A stretch of DNA of 20,762 nt from CAYVMN01 sp964452575 (lineage in GTDB: Bacteria > Desulfobacterota > DSM-4660 > Desulfatiglandales > Desulfatiglandaceae): assembly GCA_964452575.1 (NCBI GenBank), contig CAYVMN010000066.1:1-20762 (forward strand), written 5' to 3'. The position numbers were made by a program, and so were the translations under genes. The notes under the pieces are model-generated. The model worked only from the letters and a program-made list of their open reading frames with translations, did not search any database and was not told the origin of the DNA. The number at the start of each line of letters is the position of its first letter. Positions within the stretch are counted from its first letter, which is position 1. This document shows, one piece after another, positions 1-7,684 of the stretch.

Positions 1-377
1 TTGAACCTCGTTACAAAACAGCCCCATAGGAGGACGTCCCTATGAAGAGCCCTCTCCCCTGCCTGGCAGAAACTGTATTTAAAGGTAAGGGGGCGTGCCA
101 CAGGCTGTGAAGAATTTGGGTTACGTCCTTTGGAAAAAAGACCCTCGCGGTCCTCTTGCTCCTCAGCGTTTTCAAAGCGCTAAAGTGTTGCGGGATTTGT
201 AATTTGGAATTTCCCCATTTTGGTCACTGCTCATTCATCTCCCGACTCTCATCCATCGCCCCTGAAACCAGAAATCTTATTCACAATAGATCAGACCGGT
301 TAACCTGAACAAACATCTTCGCCTTTTGCATGGAAGTTGCAGACTAAGAATCTAATACCCCTTGCGCTCCCTGATCC
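1..377. other. Left-edge stretch without a firm gene
   Basis: No recognisable protein family is visible here on either strand. It holds a 6-bp inverted repeat at 25-44 (CATAGG and CCTATG) overlapping an AGGAGG motif. That motif lies 8 nt before an ATG at 42, which opens a 22-codon frame (42-110). The frame ends in TGA, and the same frame then stays open for 65 more codons to a TGA at 306-308. A probable minus-strand terminator lies at 134-156. The rest shows nothing I can name. Confidence 0.4.
134..156 (-). terminator. Probable Rho-independent terminator of the ior operon
   Basis: Read on the minus strand there is a GACC/GGTC stem around a 5-nt loop (140-152). A/G·U pairs extend it, and six T residues (134-139) follow directly. 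It lies about 220 nt beyond the stop of the nucleotidyltransferase gene, the last gene of the leftward operon. The stem core is short, so it could be weak. Confidence 0.4.
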
Positions 378-998
378 CTATTGTTCCAGCGACCTCTGAA
401 ATCGGGCATAATCTTCCGGCGTGTCTATATCCCTGTCGTCAAAAGGTCGTTCAGGGTCCACCAGGCACACCCTTTGGCCATACCTTTCAAAGAGGGCCCT
501 GGCGCCCGTGTCTCCCTTCAGCAGGTGGAGCTCCGGGTAAAGCTCGCGGCCGAATATAACCGGGTGGGTCCGTCTATTCCTGACCCTGATAGCCCCTATT
601 GGGAGGTGCGAATCCAGATATCTTTGAATCAAGAGATTGATAAGGTTGGAATCGACGTTGGACAGATCTCCCAAGAGGATCATGACGTGATCATAGGTCC
701 CCTCTATCTCCGAAAGTCCTGCTATAATAGAAGAGCTTATTCCCTTCTTGTAATCCCTGTTTTCCTTGACCTTGAGCCTTGGGTGGTCCAGCAAAGGCCC
801 CAGGTTTCTCCTGATCTCTCTGGCCTTATGCCCCAGGACCAGTATGACCAGGTCCAGATCTGAACCGAGCCCCTCCCTCAGGATTCGACCAAGGAGTGTC
901 TCTTGCCCAAACGGCAGGAGCTGCTTGGGTCTTTTCATTCGAGTGGAAGCGCCAGCGGCCAAAATGAGGCCTGCTACCCCTGTTCGAAGCCCATTCAT
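378..998 (-). CDS. MocA-like molybdenum-cofactor/sugar nucleotidyltransferase
   Basis: This is a nucleotidyltransferase of the NTP_transf_3 fold, closest in style to MocA, which joins CTP to molybdopterin-Mo to make the MCD form of the cofactor. What is seen is an N-terminal nucleotide-binding loop LAAGASTRMKRPKQLLPF directly after the start, a central LLGD segment where family members carry the metal-binding Asp, and the late motif HPVIFGRELYPEL followed by KGDTGAR, typical of MocA relatives. Length is about 206 residues, close to the family norm. I chose the ATG at 998 because the nucleotide loop follows it at once. An upstream TTG at 1082 would overlap iorB by 38 bp and add an unrelated-looking tail. 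It is the last gene of the ior operon, 46 bp behind iorB. CTP:molybdopterin specificity is inference; other small sugar or alcohol substrates are possible. Confidence 0.8.
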   Translation of the reverse strand: MNGLRTGVAGLILAAGASTRMKRPKQLLPFGQETLLGRILREGLGSDLDLVILVLGHKAREIRRNLGPLLDHPRLKVKENRDYKKGISSSIIAGLSEIEGTYDHVMILLGDLSNVDSNLINLLIQRYLDSHLPIGAIRVRNRRTHPVIFGRELYPELHLLKGDTGARALFERYGQRVCLVDPERPFDDRDIDTPEDYARFQRSLEQ

Positions 999-1044
999 CG
1001 CCTTTCTTGCTTCATCCGGCGCAGCCCTTTCAAGTGACCAATAC

Positions 1045-1608
1045 CTACCTCTCTTCCGACCCCATTCTGAGCCCTGCATCAAAGGCGACGATGTTGATCT
1101 CCCTAAACCGATCAGGGCTTAGCCTTTCTACCGTATCCCTCAGATCATCAGGGGTCAACGGATCATCTTCATAGGCCGCAAAGAGGCCGAGCAAGACCAG
1201 GTTGGAAGACATTGGGGCCCCCAGCTCGGAGGCCATCTCTCCTGCCTTAACCGATCGGCAGAGAATCCCACTTCGCTCCAGATAAGCCCTTGCCTCCTCT
1301 CTGGGAAAAGATACCGGCGAGGCATTGGCATATACCCTCCCCCCTTTGGCAAGAAAGGGGATATTGCGGTATGCCTCATTTTCTTCCAAGGCCAGGAGGT
1401 AATCGGCCGTCCCGGCCCTGACGAGACTACCTTCAACGTCGCCCAGCCTGAGGTGTGAGACCACTGACCCGCCCCTCTGGGCCATCCCGTGGGTCTCAGC
1501 GCCAGTCACCTTATGACCCTTGTCAAGAGCTGCCTGGGCCAGCACCTTGGTCAAGAAGAGTATCCCCTGTCCGCCTAACCCCCCTAGGACAAAATTGACC
1601 TTTTTCAT
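1045..1608 (-). CDS. iorB: Indolepyruvate ferredoxin oxidoreductase, beta subunit
   Basis: This is the small (gamma-domain) subunit of indolepyruvate:ferredoxin oxidoreductase. The enzyme oxidatively decarboxylates arylpyruvates from Trp, Phe and Tyr to aryl-acetyl-CoA while reducing ferredoxin, in the cytoplasm. The 187-residue length fits IorB. The N-terminus carries the family loop GGLGGQGILFLTK, followed by ETHGMAQRGG, both characteristic of the POR/KOR/IOR gamma domain that contacts CoA. The ATG at 1608 has a GAGG-type ribosome site about 6 nt upstream. The gene follows iorA by 37 bp in the same orientation, and the two are expected to form a heterodimer or heterotetramer. No truncation or missing motif is visible. 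Confidence 0.93.
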   Translation of the reverse strand: MKKVNFVLGGLGGQGILFLTKVLAQAALDKGHKVTGAETHGMAQRGGSVVSHLRLGDVEGSLVRAGTADYLLALEENEAYRNIPFLAKGGRVYANASPVSFPREEARAYLERSGILCRSVKAGEMASELGAPMSSNLVLLGLFAAYEDDPLTPDDLRDTVERLSPDRFREINIVAFDAGLRMGSEER

Positions 1609-1645
1609 GTGCTACCTCAGTTCCTCCTATCAACCGTTCAAAGGG

Positions 1646-3505
1646 TCAGGCATCAACAATAGCGCCTTTGGGGCATATATTTCGGCACACGCCGCATTCC
1701 ACGCAAAGTATCCTGTTTATATTTGTACGGCCCAGGCCTTCATCCCTGTAAAGCGCAGGGCACTCGAATCTATCGATGCAGAAATTGCACTCAACGCAGT
1801 CCTCTGTGATTGCCACCCTCCTCCTCTCGCTGATGGCATCATCCTTATAGGCGATGAGGCAGGGATGTCTTGCAATAATGACGGCGATTCCCCCCTCAGG
1901 ATCTTCCACATACCTGGAGGCCTTCCTGATTAAGGCATTCATTCCCTTTACGTCATAGGGATCAACCACCTCTATAAAATCCACCCCGCAACCTTTCACT
2001 ATCCTTTCAAGGGAAATGGCCTTTCCCTTGCTCCCATCGGCCCGTATGCCCAGTGCCGGGGTTGGTTGCATCCCGGTCATAGCCGTTATAAGGTTATCCA
2101 GGATGACCAGGATGAACCGTGCACCGTTATACACCGCGTTCAGCAGACCGGCCGTACCTGAATGAAAAAAAGTGGAATCGCCGATAGTGGCTACTATGGG
2201 CCTGAGGAGGCCGTCTTGACCAAATGCCTGGTAAAATCCCGAGGCCATGGTGATAGCCGCTCCCATATCCAGACAGGTATCCACTGCCCCAAGGTTTAGG
2301 CCAAGGGTATAACACCCGATATCAGACGTGAATATCGCCTTGGGGCTTGCCTTTCTTATGGCAAAAAACGCGGCCCTGTGGGGACATCCAGGGCAGAGGG
2401 TAGGCCTGCGTACCGGAAGCCCGAGGCCCTTGACCAGTTCCACGGCCTCCCCATCTTCTGAGTCCGCAAGAGGCTCCAAATCAAGCTCCTTTAGTACGGT
2501 GTTTATCAGGCCGTACACCACCTCTGGAACCAGCTCACCCTCTGCCTGGACGTGTCCGGAGAGACGGCCCAAGACCTTTTTCCTGTCCCTCAGGAAATAC
2601 TCTGTCACCGTATCCGTCTCCTCGATTACAAGCACCTTTTTGCATCGGGACATGAACTCCAGGGCCAGGCCTTCTGGGAACGGATAAGGAGTGCCGAGTT
2701 TGAGAACCGGTATATCCCTGCGGCCTTTCTCTGAAAAGATGTCATGCACAACAGCGTAAGGAACGCCACCTGTTATTATCCCTAGGGGGTACCCTTTCCC
2801 GGGCTCCATATCATGGAAGTTGAAATCCCTGAGACCCTCAAACCTGCTGGAGATCTCTCTCAACTTCCCATTCAGTTCTTTGTGGAGCATATATCGGAAC
2901 CTGGGTGTGGCTGCCCACCTCAAGGGGTCTTTCCTGAAGTTCGCCTTTCGATCACTGCCCCTGAGAGGGCCCCATGAAAGGCTCTGACGGCCGTGACATA
3001 CACGAATGGCAGGCCTTAACACAACCGGGATCCTGAACTCCTCCGAAATATCGAAGGCCACTCGGAGCATTGACCGGGCCTCTCTCGGGTTGGAGGGGTC
3101 CATGACTGGCACCTTTGCAAGCCGGGCCATCAAACGGGTGTCTTGCTCTGTCTGGGAAGAATGGGGGCCAGGATCATCGCACGAAATGATAACCAGACCG
3201 CCTATGGTCCCCATGTAGGCCGCGCTCATGAGCGAATCAGCCGCCACATTCAGCCCCACCTGTTTCATGCAGCAGGCCGCCCTCTTTCCGGAGATCGAGG
3301 CGGCAAATGCGTTGTCTAGGGCCACCTTCTCGTTTGTCGACCACTCCACATAGGTGTTGAGGCCGGCCGACTTTACCAGTCGAACTACCTCGGGCAAGAT
3401 CTCCGAACTGGGTGTCCCGGGATAGGAGGTAACGACCTGGCAGCCTGCCTCTAAGAGCCCCAGGGCTATTGCCCCGTTCCCCAGCAAGAACTCCTCTTGT
3501 GTCAT
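1646..3505 (-). CDS. iorA: Indolepyruvate ferredoxin oxidoreductase, alpha subunit
   Basis: This is the large catalytic subunit of indolepyruvate:ferredoxin oxidoreductase, 619 residues, the usual length. In order, an N-terminal pyrimidine-binding domain opens with VTSYPGTPSSEILPE. A CPGCPHRAAFFAI segment is followed by the thiamine diphosphate/Mg site, GDSTFFHSG through the later VILDN Asn. A C-terminal two-cluster ferredoxin domain ends the protein. Its first Cys set is C-x2-C-x2-C-x5-CP and its second is C-x2-C-x2-C-x3-CP, so two [4Fe-4S] clusters are expected. The ATG at 3505 overlaps the stop of the upstream Cys-rich gene by 4 bp (ATGA) and has an AAGGGGAG ribosome site. Placement next to trpB2 suggests a role in indole or tryptophan turnover. 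Direction in vivo (aromatic amino acid degradation or reductive synthesis from aryl acids) cannot be read from sequence. Confidence 0.96.
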   Translation of the reverse strand: MTQEEFLLGNGAIALGLLEAGCQVVTSYPGTPSSEILPEVVRLVKSAGLNTYVEWSTNEKVALDNAFAASISGKRAACCMKQVGLNVAADSLMSAAYMGTIGGLVIISCDDPGPHSSQTEQDTRLMARLAKVPVMDPSNPREARSMLRVAFDISEEFRIPVVLRPAIRVCHGRQSLSWGPLRGSDRKANFRKDPLRWAATPRFRYMLHKELNGKLREISSRFEGLRDFNFHDMEPGKGYPLGIITGGVPYAVVHDIFSEKGRRDIPVLKLGTPYPFPEGLALEFMSRCKKVLVIEETDTVTEYFLRDRKKVLGRLSGHVQAEGELVPEVVYGLINTVLKELDLEPLADSEDGEAVELVKGLGLPVRRPTLCPGCPHRAAFFAIRKASPKAIFTSDIGCYTLGLNLGAVDTCLDMGAAITMASGFYQAFGQDGLLRPIVATIGDSTFFHSGTAGLLNAVYNGARFILVILDNLITAMTGMQPTPALGIRADGSKGKAISLERIVKGCGVDFIEVVDPYDVKGMNALIRKASRYVEDPEGGIAVIIARHPCLIAYKDDAISERRRVAITEDCVECNFCIDRFECPALYRDEGLGRTNINRILCVECGVCRNICPKGAIVDA

Positions 3506-3783
3506 GACTCCCCTTTTGACCTCTTCTTGGCCTCTTCAATCATCTCCACGAGCGAAAGCATCTTGGGTTTTGGAGGTTTGTCAAATATCCTCTCCCATTC
3601 ATCAGGGCTCAATTCTTCCCTGATATGCTCCTCCACCAGGAAGTGATCATACCAGCAGTCAAGGGCCTTGAAACAGGGGAGTCCCTGGTTTTCTAAGCGG
3701 CAATATGAAAAGGATATCTGATGACCCAGTCTGGGACACCTGATCTTGTAATCATCGCCGGGCGGCGTATCCTTTCTCTTCAT
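3502..3783 (-). CDS. Small Cys-rich hypothetical protein coupled to iorA
   Basis: I do not recognise a named family. From the ATG at 3783 the protein is 93 residues: a charged start, then a compact Cys region with spacing C-x11-C-x8-C-x5-CW, then an acidic helix and a Lys-rich end. Four regularly spaced Cys plus nearby His residues could bind zinc or an iron-sulfur cluster; that is inference. The frame extends to a TTG at 3810, but that codon abuts the hairpin at 3812-3836, so the ATG is preferred. Its stop overlaps the iorA start (ATGA), so the two are almost certainly translated together. This suggests a job connected to the oxidoreductase, such as electron transfer, assembly or regulation. 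Confidence 0.75.
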   Translation of the reverse strand: MKRKDTPPGDDYKIRCPRLGHQISFSYCRLENQGLPCFKALDCWYDHFLVEEHIREELSPDEWERIFDKPPKPKMLSLVEMIEEAKKRSKGES

Positions 3784-3811
3784 CTCTTGGTCTTTTGGTG
3801 AAAAATGCAAC

Positions 3812-3836
3812 TCCCGGAGGCCTCTAAGGTCTCCGG
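3812..3836 (-). terminator. Hairpin terminator after trpB2
   Basis: CCCGGAG and CTCCGGG form a perfect 7-bp GC-rich stem. Three further pairs (CCT/AGG) beyond one mismatch close a 3-nt loop. On the minus strand it is followed after a few bases by a T-rich run (GCATTTTTC). It lies 33 nt past the trpB2 stop and just before the Cys-rich gene. It probably ends or attenuates trpB2 transcription before the ior operon. Confidence 0.55.
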
Positions 3837-3869
3837 GATGGTAAGCGTACAGGCTTAACAGTGCGAGGC

Positions 3870-5249
3870 CTATTTGGCCTTGTACTGTCGGGGCTTTGGG
3901 AAGGGTGCGATGTCTTTCAAGGCCCTTTCAATTTCATCTTCAGGGAGTGCATGGTCCACAAGCTTTCCGTGCAGGTAGGCCTCATAGGCTGCCATATCCA
4001 CTAGACCATGCCCGCTCCAGTTGAAGAGAATGACCTTCTCCTTTCCCTCTTCCTTTGCCTTGATGGCCTCGCGGATGACAACGGCCACCGCATGATCCGT
4101 CTCTGGTGCACTGATGAACCCTTCTGTCCTGGCAAAGGTGATCCCTGCCTGGAAGGTCTCTAGTTGGGGAAGCGCGACCGGACGCACGATATTGCTCATG
4201 ACAAGCTGGCTCACAATCGGTGCCATGCCATGATATCTGAGGCCCCCCGCATGAATGGGCTCAGGGACAAAACTGTGTCCCAAGGTGTGCATGGGAAGGA
4301 AGGGGGTCATCTGTACAGTATCCCCAAAATCATAGGCGAACGGCCCCCTTGTCATGGTAGGGCAGGAGCTGGGTTCAACGGCGATAATATCAATATCCTT
4401 CCCGTTTATCTTGTCCCGGACAAAGGGCATCGCATGGCCGGCGAAATTGCTGCCGCCCCCTGCGCAACCGATAATCACGTCCGGATAGTCACCTGCAATG
4501 GCCATCTGCTTCTGGCACTCGAGGCCGTTGACGGTCTGGTGCAGCAACACGTGGTTAAGCACGCTTCCAAGGGAATACTTGCTGTTTTCGCCTGTCACTG
4601 CTGCCTCTACCGCCTCGCTGATGGCGATCCCCAGGCTTCCCGGAGAATCGGGGCTCTGCTCCAGGATCTTTTGCCCGGCCTTGGTCTCGGTGCTGGGGCT
4701 TGGAACGCAATTGGCCCCCCATGTCTCCATCATTACGCGCCGGTAGGGCTTCTGATTGTAACTGATCTTTACCATAAAGACCTTACATTCCAGACCAAAA
4801 AGGGCACAACTGAAAGCCAGGGCACTCCCCCACTGACCCGCACCGGTCTCTGTGGTGATCCGTTTGGTTCCGGCAACCTTGTTGTAGTATGCCTGCGGCA
4901 AGGCGGTATTGGGTTTATGGCTTCCGGGCGGGCTCACGCCTTCGTTCTTGAAATAGATCTTGGCCGGCGTATCGAGATATTTTTCCAGGCTGTAGGCCCG
5001 GTAAAGGGGCGTAGGTCGCCAGAGCAAATACTTCTCCAGGACCTCCTCAGGAATATCAATGAACCTCTCCTGGCTCACCTCCTGCAGTATCAGTGCCATG
5101 GGAAAGATGGGAGCCAGATCATCCGGACCAACAGGCTGACCAGTCCCCGGGTGAAGAGGCGGCTCCAAGGGTGTGGGTAAATCAGGCAACACATTGTACC
5201 ACTGCCGTGGCAATTCAGACTCGGGCAAAAAGATCTTCTTAACCTCCAT
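3870..5249 (-). CDS. trpB: Tryptophan synthase beta chain, TrpB2 type
   Basis: This PLP enzyme condenses indole with L-serine (or a serine derivative) to make tryptophan. Several points identify TrpB2 rather than canonical TrpB1. The length is 459 residues, there is a long N-terminal extension before the WRPTPLYRA motif near residue 77, and no trpA lies beside it. The PLP lysine lies in GSHKPNTA (K112), and the catalytic Glu is in ETGAGQWG (E134). The phosphate-binding loop is GCAGGGSNFAG (about 261-271). The ATG at 5249 has a very strong AAGGAGGAG ribosome site. TrpB2 proteins usually act without TrpA and are thought to salvage free indole. The neighbouring iorAB operon acts on indolepyruvate, so this region may serve indole and aryl-acid metabolism; that link is inferred from position only. 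Confidence 0.93.
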   Translation of the reverse strand: MEVKKIFLPESELPRQWYNVLPDLPTPLEPPLHPGTGQPVGPDDLAPIFPMALILQEVSQERFIDIPEEVLEKYLLWRPTPLYRAYSLEKYLDTPAKIYFKNEGVSPPGSHKPNTALPQAYYNKVAGTKRITTETGAGQWGSALAFSCALFGLECKVFMVKISYNQKPYRRVMMETWGANCVPSPSTETKAGQKILEQSPDSPGSLGIAISEAVEAAVTGENSKYSLGSVLNHVLLHQTVNGLECQKQMAIAGDYPDVIIGCAGGGSNFAGHAMPFVRDKINGKDIDIIAVEPSSCPTMTRGPFAYDFGDTVQMTPFLPMHTLGHSFVPEPIHAGGLRYHGMAPIVSQLVMSNIVRPVALPQLETFQAGITFARTEGFISAPETDHAVAVVIREAIKAKEEGKEKVILFNWSGHGLVDMAAYEAYLHGKLVDHALPEDEIERALKDIAPFPKPRQYKAK

Positions 5250-5508
5250 AACTCCTCCTTTTCTGAATTTGGGTTTTCATTCATGTCCGCAGCAACCCGG
5301 CCACGGACCGCCCTTGACCCGTAAACTGTTCACACATCCGCGTCCTTGTCTCTTGAACCCTTTTCGTGCTATTCAGCGCATAGTCTCACGATTGGATCCT
5401 CAGAGGCGTTAAAGCGACCATCACGCCCTCGTGGAATGACCGCAAGGGTAGTTCCCTTGATCAAAAAAGTCAAATATTTAATCAAATGCCGGCAATCCAT
5501 TTTACCCC

Positions 5509-6612
5509 TCAGTCTCTTCCCAAAAGGTGCCTATTACCGATGTGGACATTGTGGAGACCTGCCCTTTCAGCCTCCTCTTTGCAGCTCAGGGCATGGGATA
5601 GTGACGTGGTGGGAAGGTCAGAGAGATAGAAGTTCGGGTAGAACCCCAGCAGGCTGTATGGAATCCCAGGGTCGAGGGCAGAAATGAACCTTGCGATCTC
5701 TCCCACCTCAACCTCATCAATATATCCTGGGACCAACAAGGTGCTGGCGATGAGGAAGGGGGGCTCAGGCCTTTGCCTTGTCCATCCTGCCAGGGTCTTG
5801 AAATTCTCCAGGGTCAGCCTGTTTGTTACCCCACAGAGGGCATAATGTATCGCCACGGTCCAGGCCTTCAGATCAACTTTGATGCATCCGCCAGATTTCA
5901 AAGACACTTCAGCAACCTGTGACAGAAAAGGTTCCTGGATCGCCCCGTTGGTCTCCCAGCATATCCTCAAGACGCCGCCACCTGCCCCTTTCATTGCAAG
6001 CCTCGATGTCTTGAGGGCGTGGAGTACCTGAGGGGTCGGGTCACCCCCGAAATAGCAGATGCAGGTAGTCCCCTTTCGAACCGCCTTGGCCAGTTCGCTC
6101 GCAGGTAACTTGCCGGATGAAAAGGTCTCCTCTTTGAAATGATAATTCTGGCAGTAGAGGCAGTTGAAAGAGCAGGCGCGATAGAAGACCGCCAGGTTAT
6201 TATGACCATATTCCGGTCCTTTTGAGACGGCGTATCGGGGGTATCCACGGCCCGTCCCGCCAGGACACACAAAAGTACCCACGCAGTTGGTGGGAAGTGG
6301 GTCGTAATAATAAGATAGGTTTCCTTCATGAGGCATTCCCCCCCGGATGCGACCCTTCACCACTTGCCGGATGCTGCAATACCCCCTGCCACCTTCCTCT
6401 ATTCGGCATTGTTGAACGCAGAGCTTGCAAGGCCTCCCCCGCGGGGCCCGGGGCGGTGCCTCGGTGAGGCCGTAGGCCCTCCGACTCATTTCATGGACCT
6501 GTCTTATCTCCGGCCAAGTCTCGTCAAAGTGATCTCTTATACACTGGCCGCAAAAGCCGATGGCCTTCGAGATATTCCTCGAAACCTTGCCGCAATATCG
6601 GCACCTGGCCAT
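5509..6612 (-). CDS. Radical SAM protein, PflA-like, with N-terminal zinc-ribbon
   Basis: This cytoplasmic radical S-adenosylmethionine enzyme has 367 residues. Three Cys-containing blocks are visible in order. A zinc-ribbon-like pair of C-x2-C motifs comes first (C4, C7, C21, C24). A second C-x2-C-x3-C plus a further Cys follows (about 62-79), reminiscent of pyruvate-formate-lyase-activase-like proteins. The core cluster motif CSFNCLYC (C147, C151, C154) is a standard C-x3-C-x2-C that binds the SAM-coordinating [4Fe-4S] cluster. An FGGDP segment further on fits the SAM-binding GGE-like position. The ATG at 6612 has a GGGAG ribosome site 10 nt upstream. It is monocistronic, with 259 bp before trpB2 and 301 bp between it and batE. 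No glycyl-radical partner is in the window, so its substrate is unknown; it could activate an enzyme elsewhere or modify a cofactor. Confidence 0.88.
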   Translation of the reverse strand: MARCRYCGKVSRNISKAIGFCGQCIRDHFDETWPEIRQVHEMSRRAYGLTEAPPRAPRGRPCKLCVQQCRIEEGGRGYCSIRQVVKGRIRGGMPHEGNLSYYYDPLPTNCVGTFVCPGGTGRGYPRYAVSKGPEYGHNNLAVFYRACSFNCLYCQNYHFKEETFSSGKLPASELAKAVRKGTTCICYFGGDPTPQVLHALKTSRLAMKGAGGGVLRICWETNGAIQEPFLSQVAEVSLKSGGCIKVDLKAWTVAIHYALCGVTNRLTLENFKTLAGWTRQRPEPPFLIASTLLVPGYIDEVEVGEIARFISALDPGIPYSLLGFYPNFYLSDLPTTSLSHALSCKEEAERAGLHNVHIGNRHLLGRD

Positions 6613-6913
6613 TTCTTCGATCTCCCGAACTCATTCCACTTGTATTCCTTGCCTTCTCCAGGGATAGCGAGCCAAAACGCGCTTAGAGGGCATCCCACCT
6701 GATTTCGGCACCCACAACATATTGCGTCCCCGATTAAGCTTGACATCCCTCTCTCTTAGACTCTAATTGCAATAAATTTCATTGCCCTTCCTGCCCCCAG
6801 CCCACTTTTTCAGCCAGGTGTTTGCCTCCACAAGATCATGAGGTTGATTTTGGATTGACGCACAACGCCGAATCTCGCACAGCCAAAGCTCGAAAAAGGA
6901 AATTTTTATCAGA
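6613..6913. other. Intergenic stretch between batE and radical SAM gene
   Basis: About 300 bp with no recognisable coding frame. It must contain the 3' end of the Bat transcript and the promoter of the radical SAM gene. I see no convincing GC-rich hairpin with a T tract and no clear -35/-10 pair. A 69-codon frame crosses it but lacks any family resemblance. Confidence 0.4.
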
Positions 6914-7684
6914 TCACATGGTGGCGATCACCTTTTTCAGATCCTGTAAGCTTATCCATCCCCGCCTTTCACTGGATAAATGAATCAAGCACCACCCATC
7001 TTCGGATCTTTCATGATGGACTACAGCCCCTGCGTGGAGCTTGAAAAGCACCGTGTCCTGAGGATCAGGACCGGCCAGCACGCCAACCTCTTTTACAAGA
7101 ATCACGGCGCGATCGTCCGTCTTTGATTGGTACCACTTTAACGCAAAGGTGATTGAGCCGACCAAGGCAAAAATGAGAAGAAGGATAAAGAGATAATAGG
7201 TCCATTCTGCCTTGTTGAACAGCCTTATAAAAAGGATACCGAAGAAGAAAATATTCAGGAGTGTAAAAGCGAGGAAGACTTCGTATAGGCTCAATTCTTC
7301 GAGCCAAAAGAAGCTTTGACTGATAAAGCCCTGAGGCTTGTCAATGATATCCAGGGTCCGGTCCCTGGCATAGGAGAGATTGAGATTAAGATCAGCATCT
7401 CTTGGGATAAAAAGACGGGCCCTCTCGTAAAAGAGGATCGCCTTTCCAAGGTCTCCAAGTCGAAAACAGGCATTCCCGAGGTTATAGTAAATGTGCCCGT
7501 TTTCCAGTCCATTCTCAATCAAACCAAGATATCCTTTAACAGCATCCTGAAAACGGCCGTCTTTATAGGCTTGATTTGCCTCAAAAAAGATCTCTTCCGA
7601 AGACTTTTCTATCGGTCCTTTCCCCTCGGATAGGGCGGGTAAGAAAAAAGGTAGGCATATGATGAGCCAGATGAATCTCCTCAT
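6914..7684 (-). CDS. batE: BatE-like TPR protein with SH3-type C-terminal domain
   Basis: This is the last gene of the Bat operon, 256 residues. An N-terminal signal or membrane segment comes first. Tetratricopeptide repeats follow (about 30-110, with the typical YYNLGNACFRLGDLGKAI pattern). Two hydrophobic helices run through the middle (about 135-185), and a C-terminal SH3-like domain of about 65 residues has the usual short beta strands. This TPR, membrane, SH3 order matches BatE. In Bat clusters such proteins are thought to act at the inner membrane and periplasm as adaptors for the VWA proteins; molecular detail is not established. The ATG at 7684 overlaps the batD stop (ATGA), so translation is coupled. 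Confidence 0.82.
   Translation of the reverse strand: MRRFIWLIICLPFFLPALSEGKGPIEKSSEEIFFEANQAYKDGRFQDAVKGYLGLIENGLENGHIYYNLGNACFRLGDLGKAILFYERARLFIPRDADLNLNLSYARDRTLDIIDKPQGFISQSFFWLEELSLYEVFLAFTLLNIFFFGILFIRLFNKAEWTYYLFILLLIFALVGSITFALKWYQSKTDDRAVILVKEVGVLAGPDPQDTVLFKLHAGAVVHHERSEDGWCLIHLSSERRGWISLQDLKKVIATM

Noticed and set aside
999..1082. Longer N-terminus for the nucleotidyltransferase (TTG at 1082)
   Set aside because: It would overlap iorB and place an atypical charged leader before the nucleotide-binding loop.
4164..5180. 338-codon plus-strand frame opposite trpB2
   Set aside because: It is a long antisense shadow of a strongly supported TrpB2 gene, with low-plausibility protein composition.
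5250..5508. trp leader peptide or attenuator before trpB2
   Set aside because: No short frame with repeated Trp codons and no terminator/antiterminator pair is visible. A 5-bp AAGGG/CCCTT hairpin near 5443-5457 lacks a T tract in the right direction.
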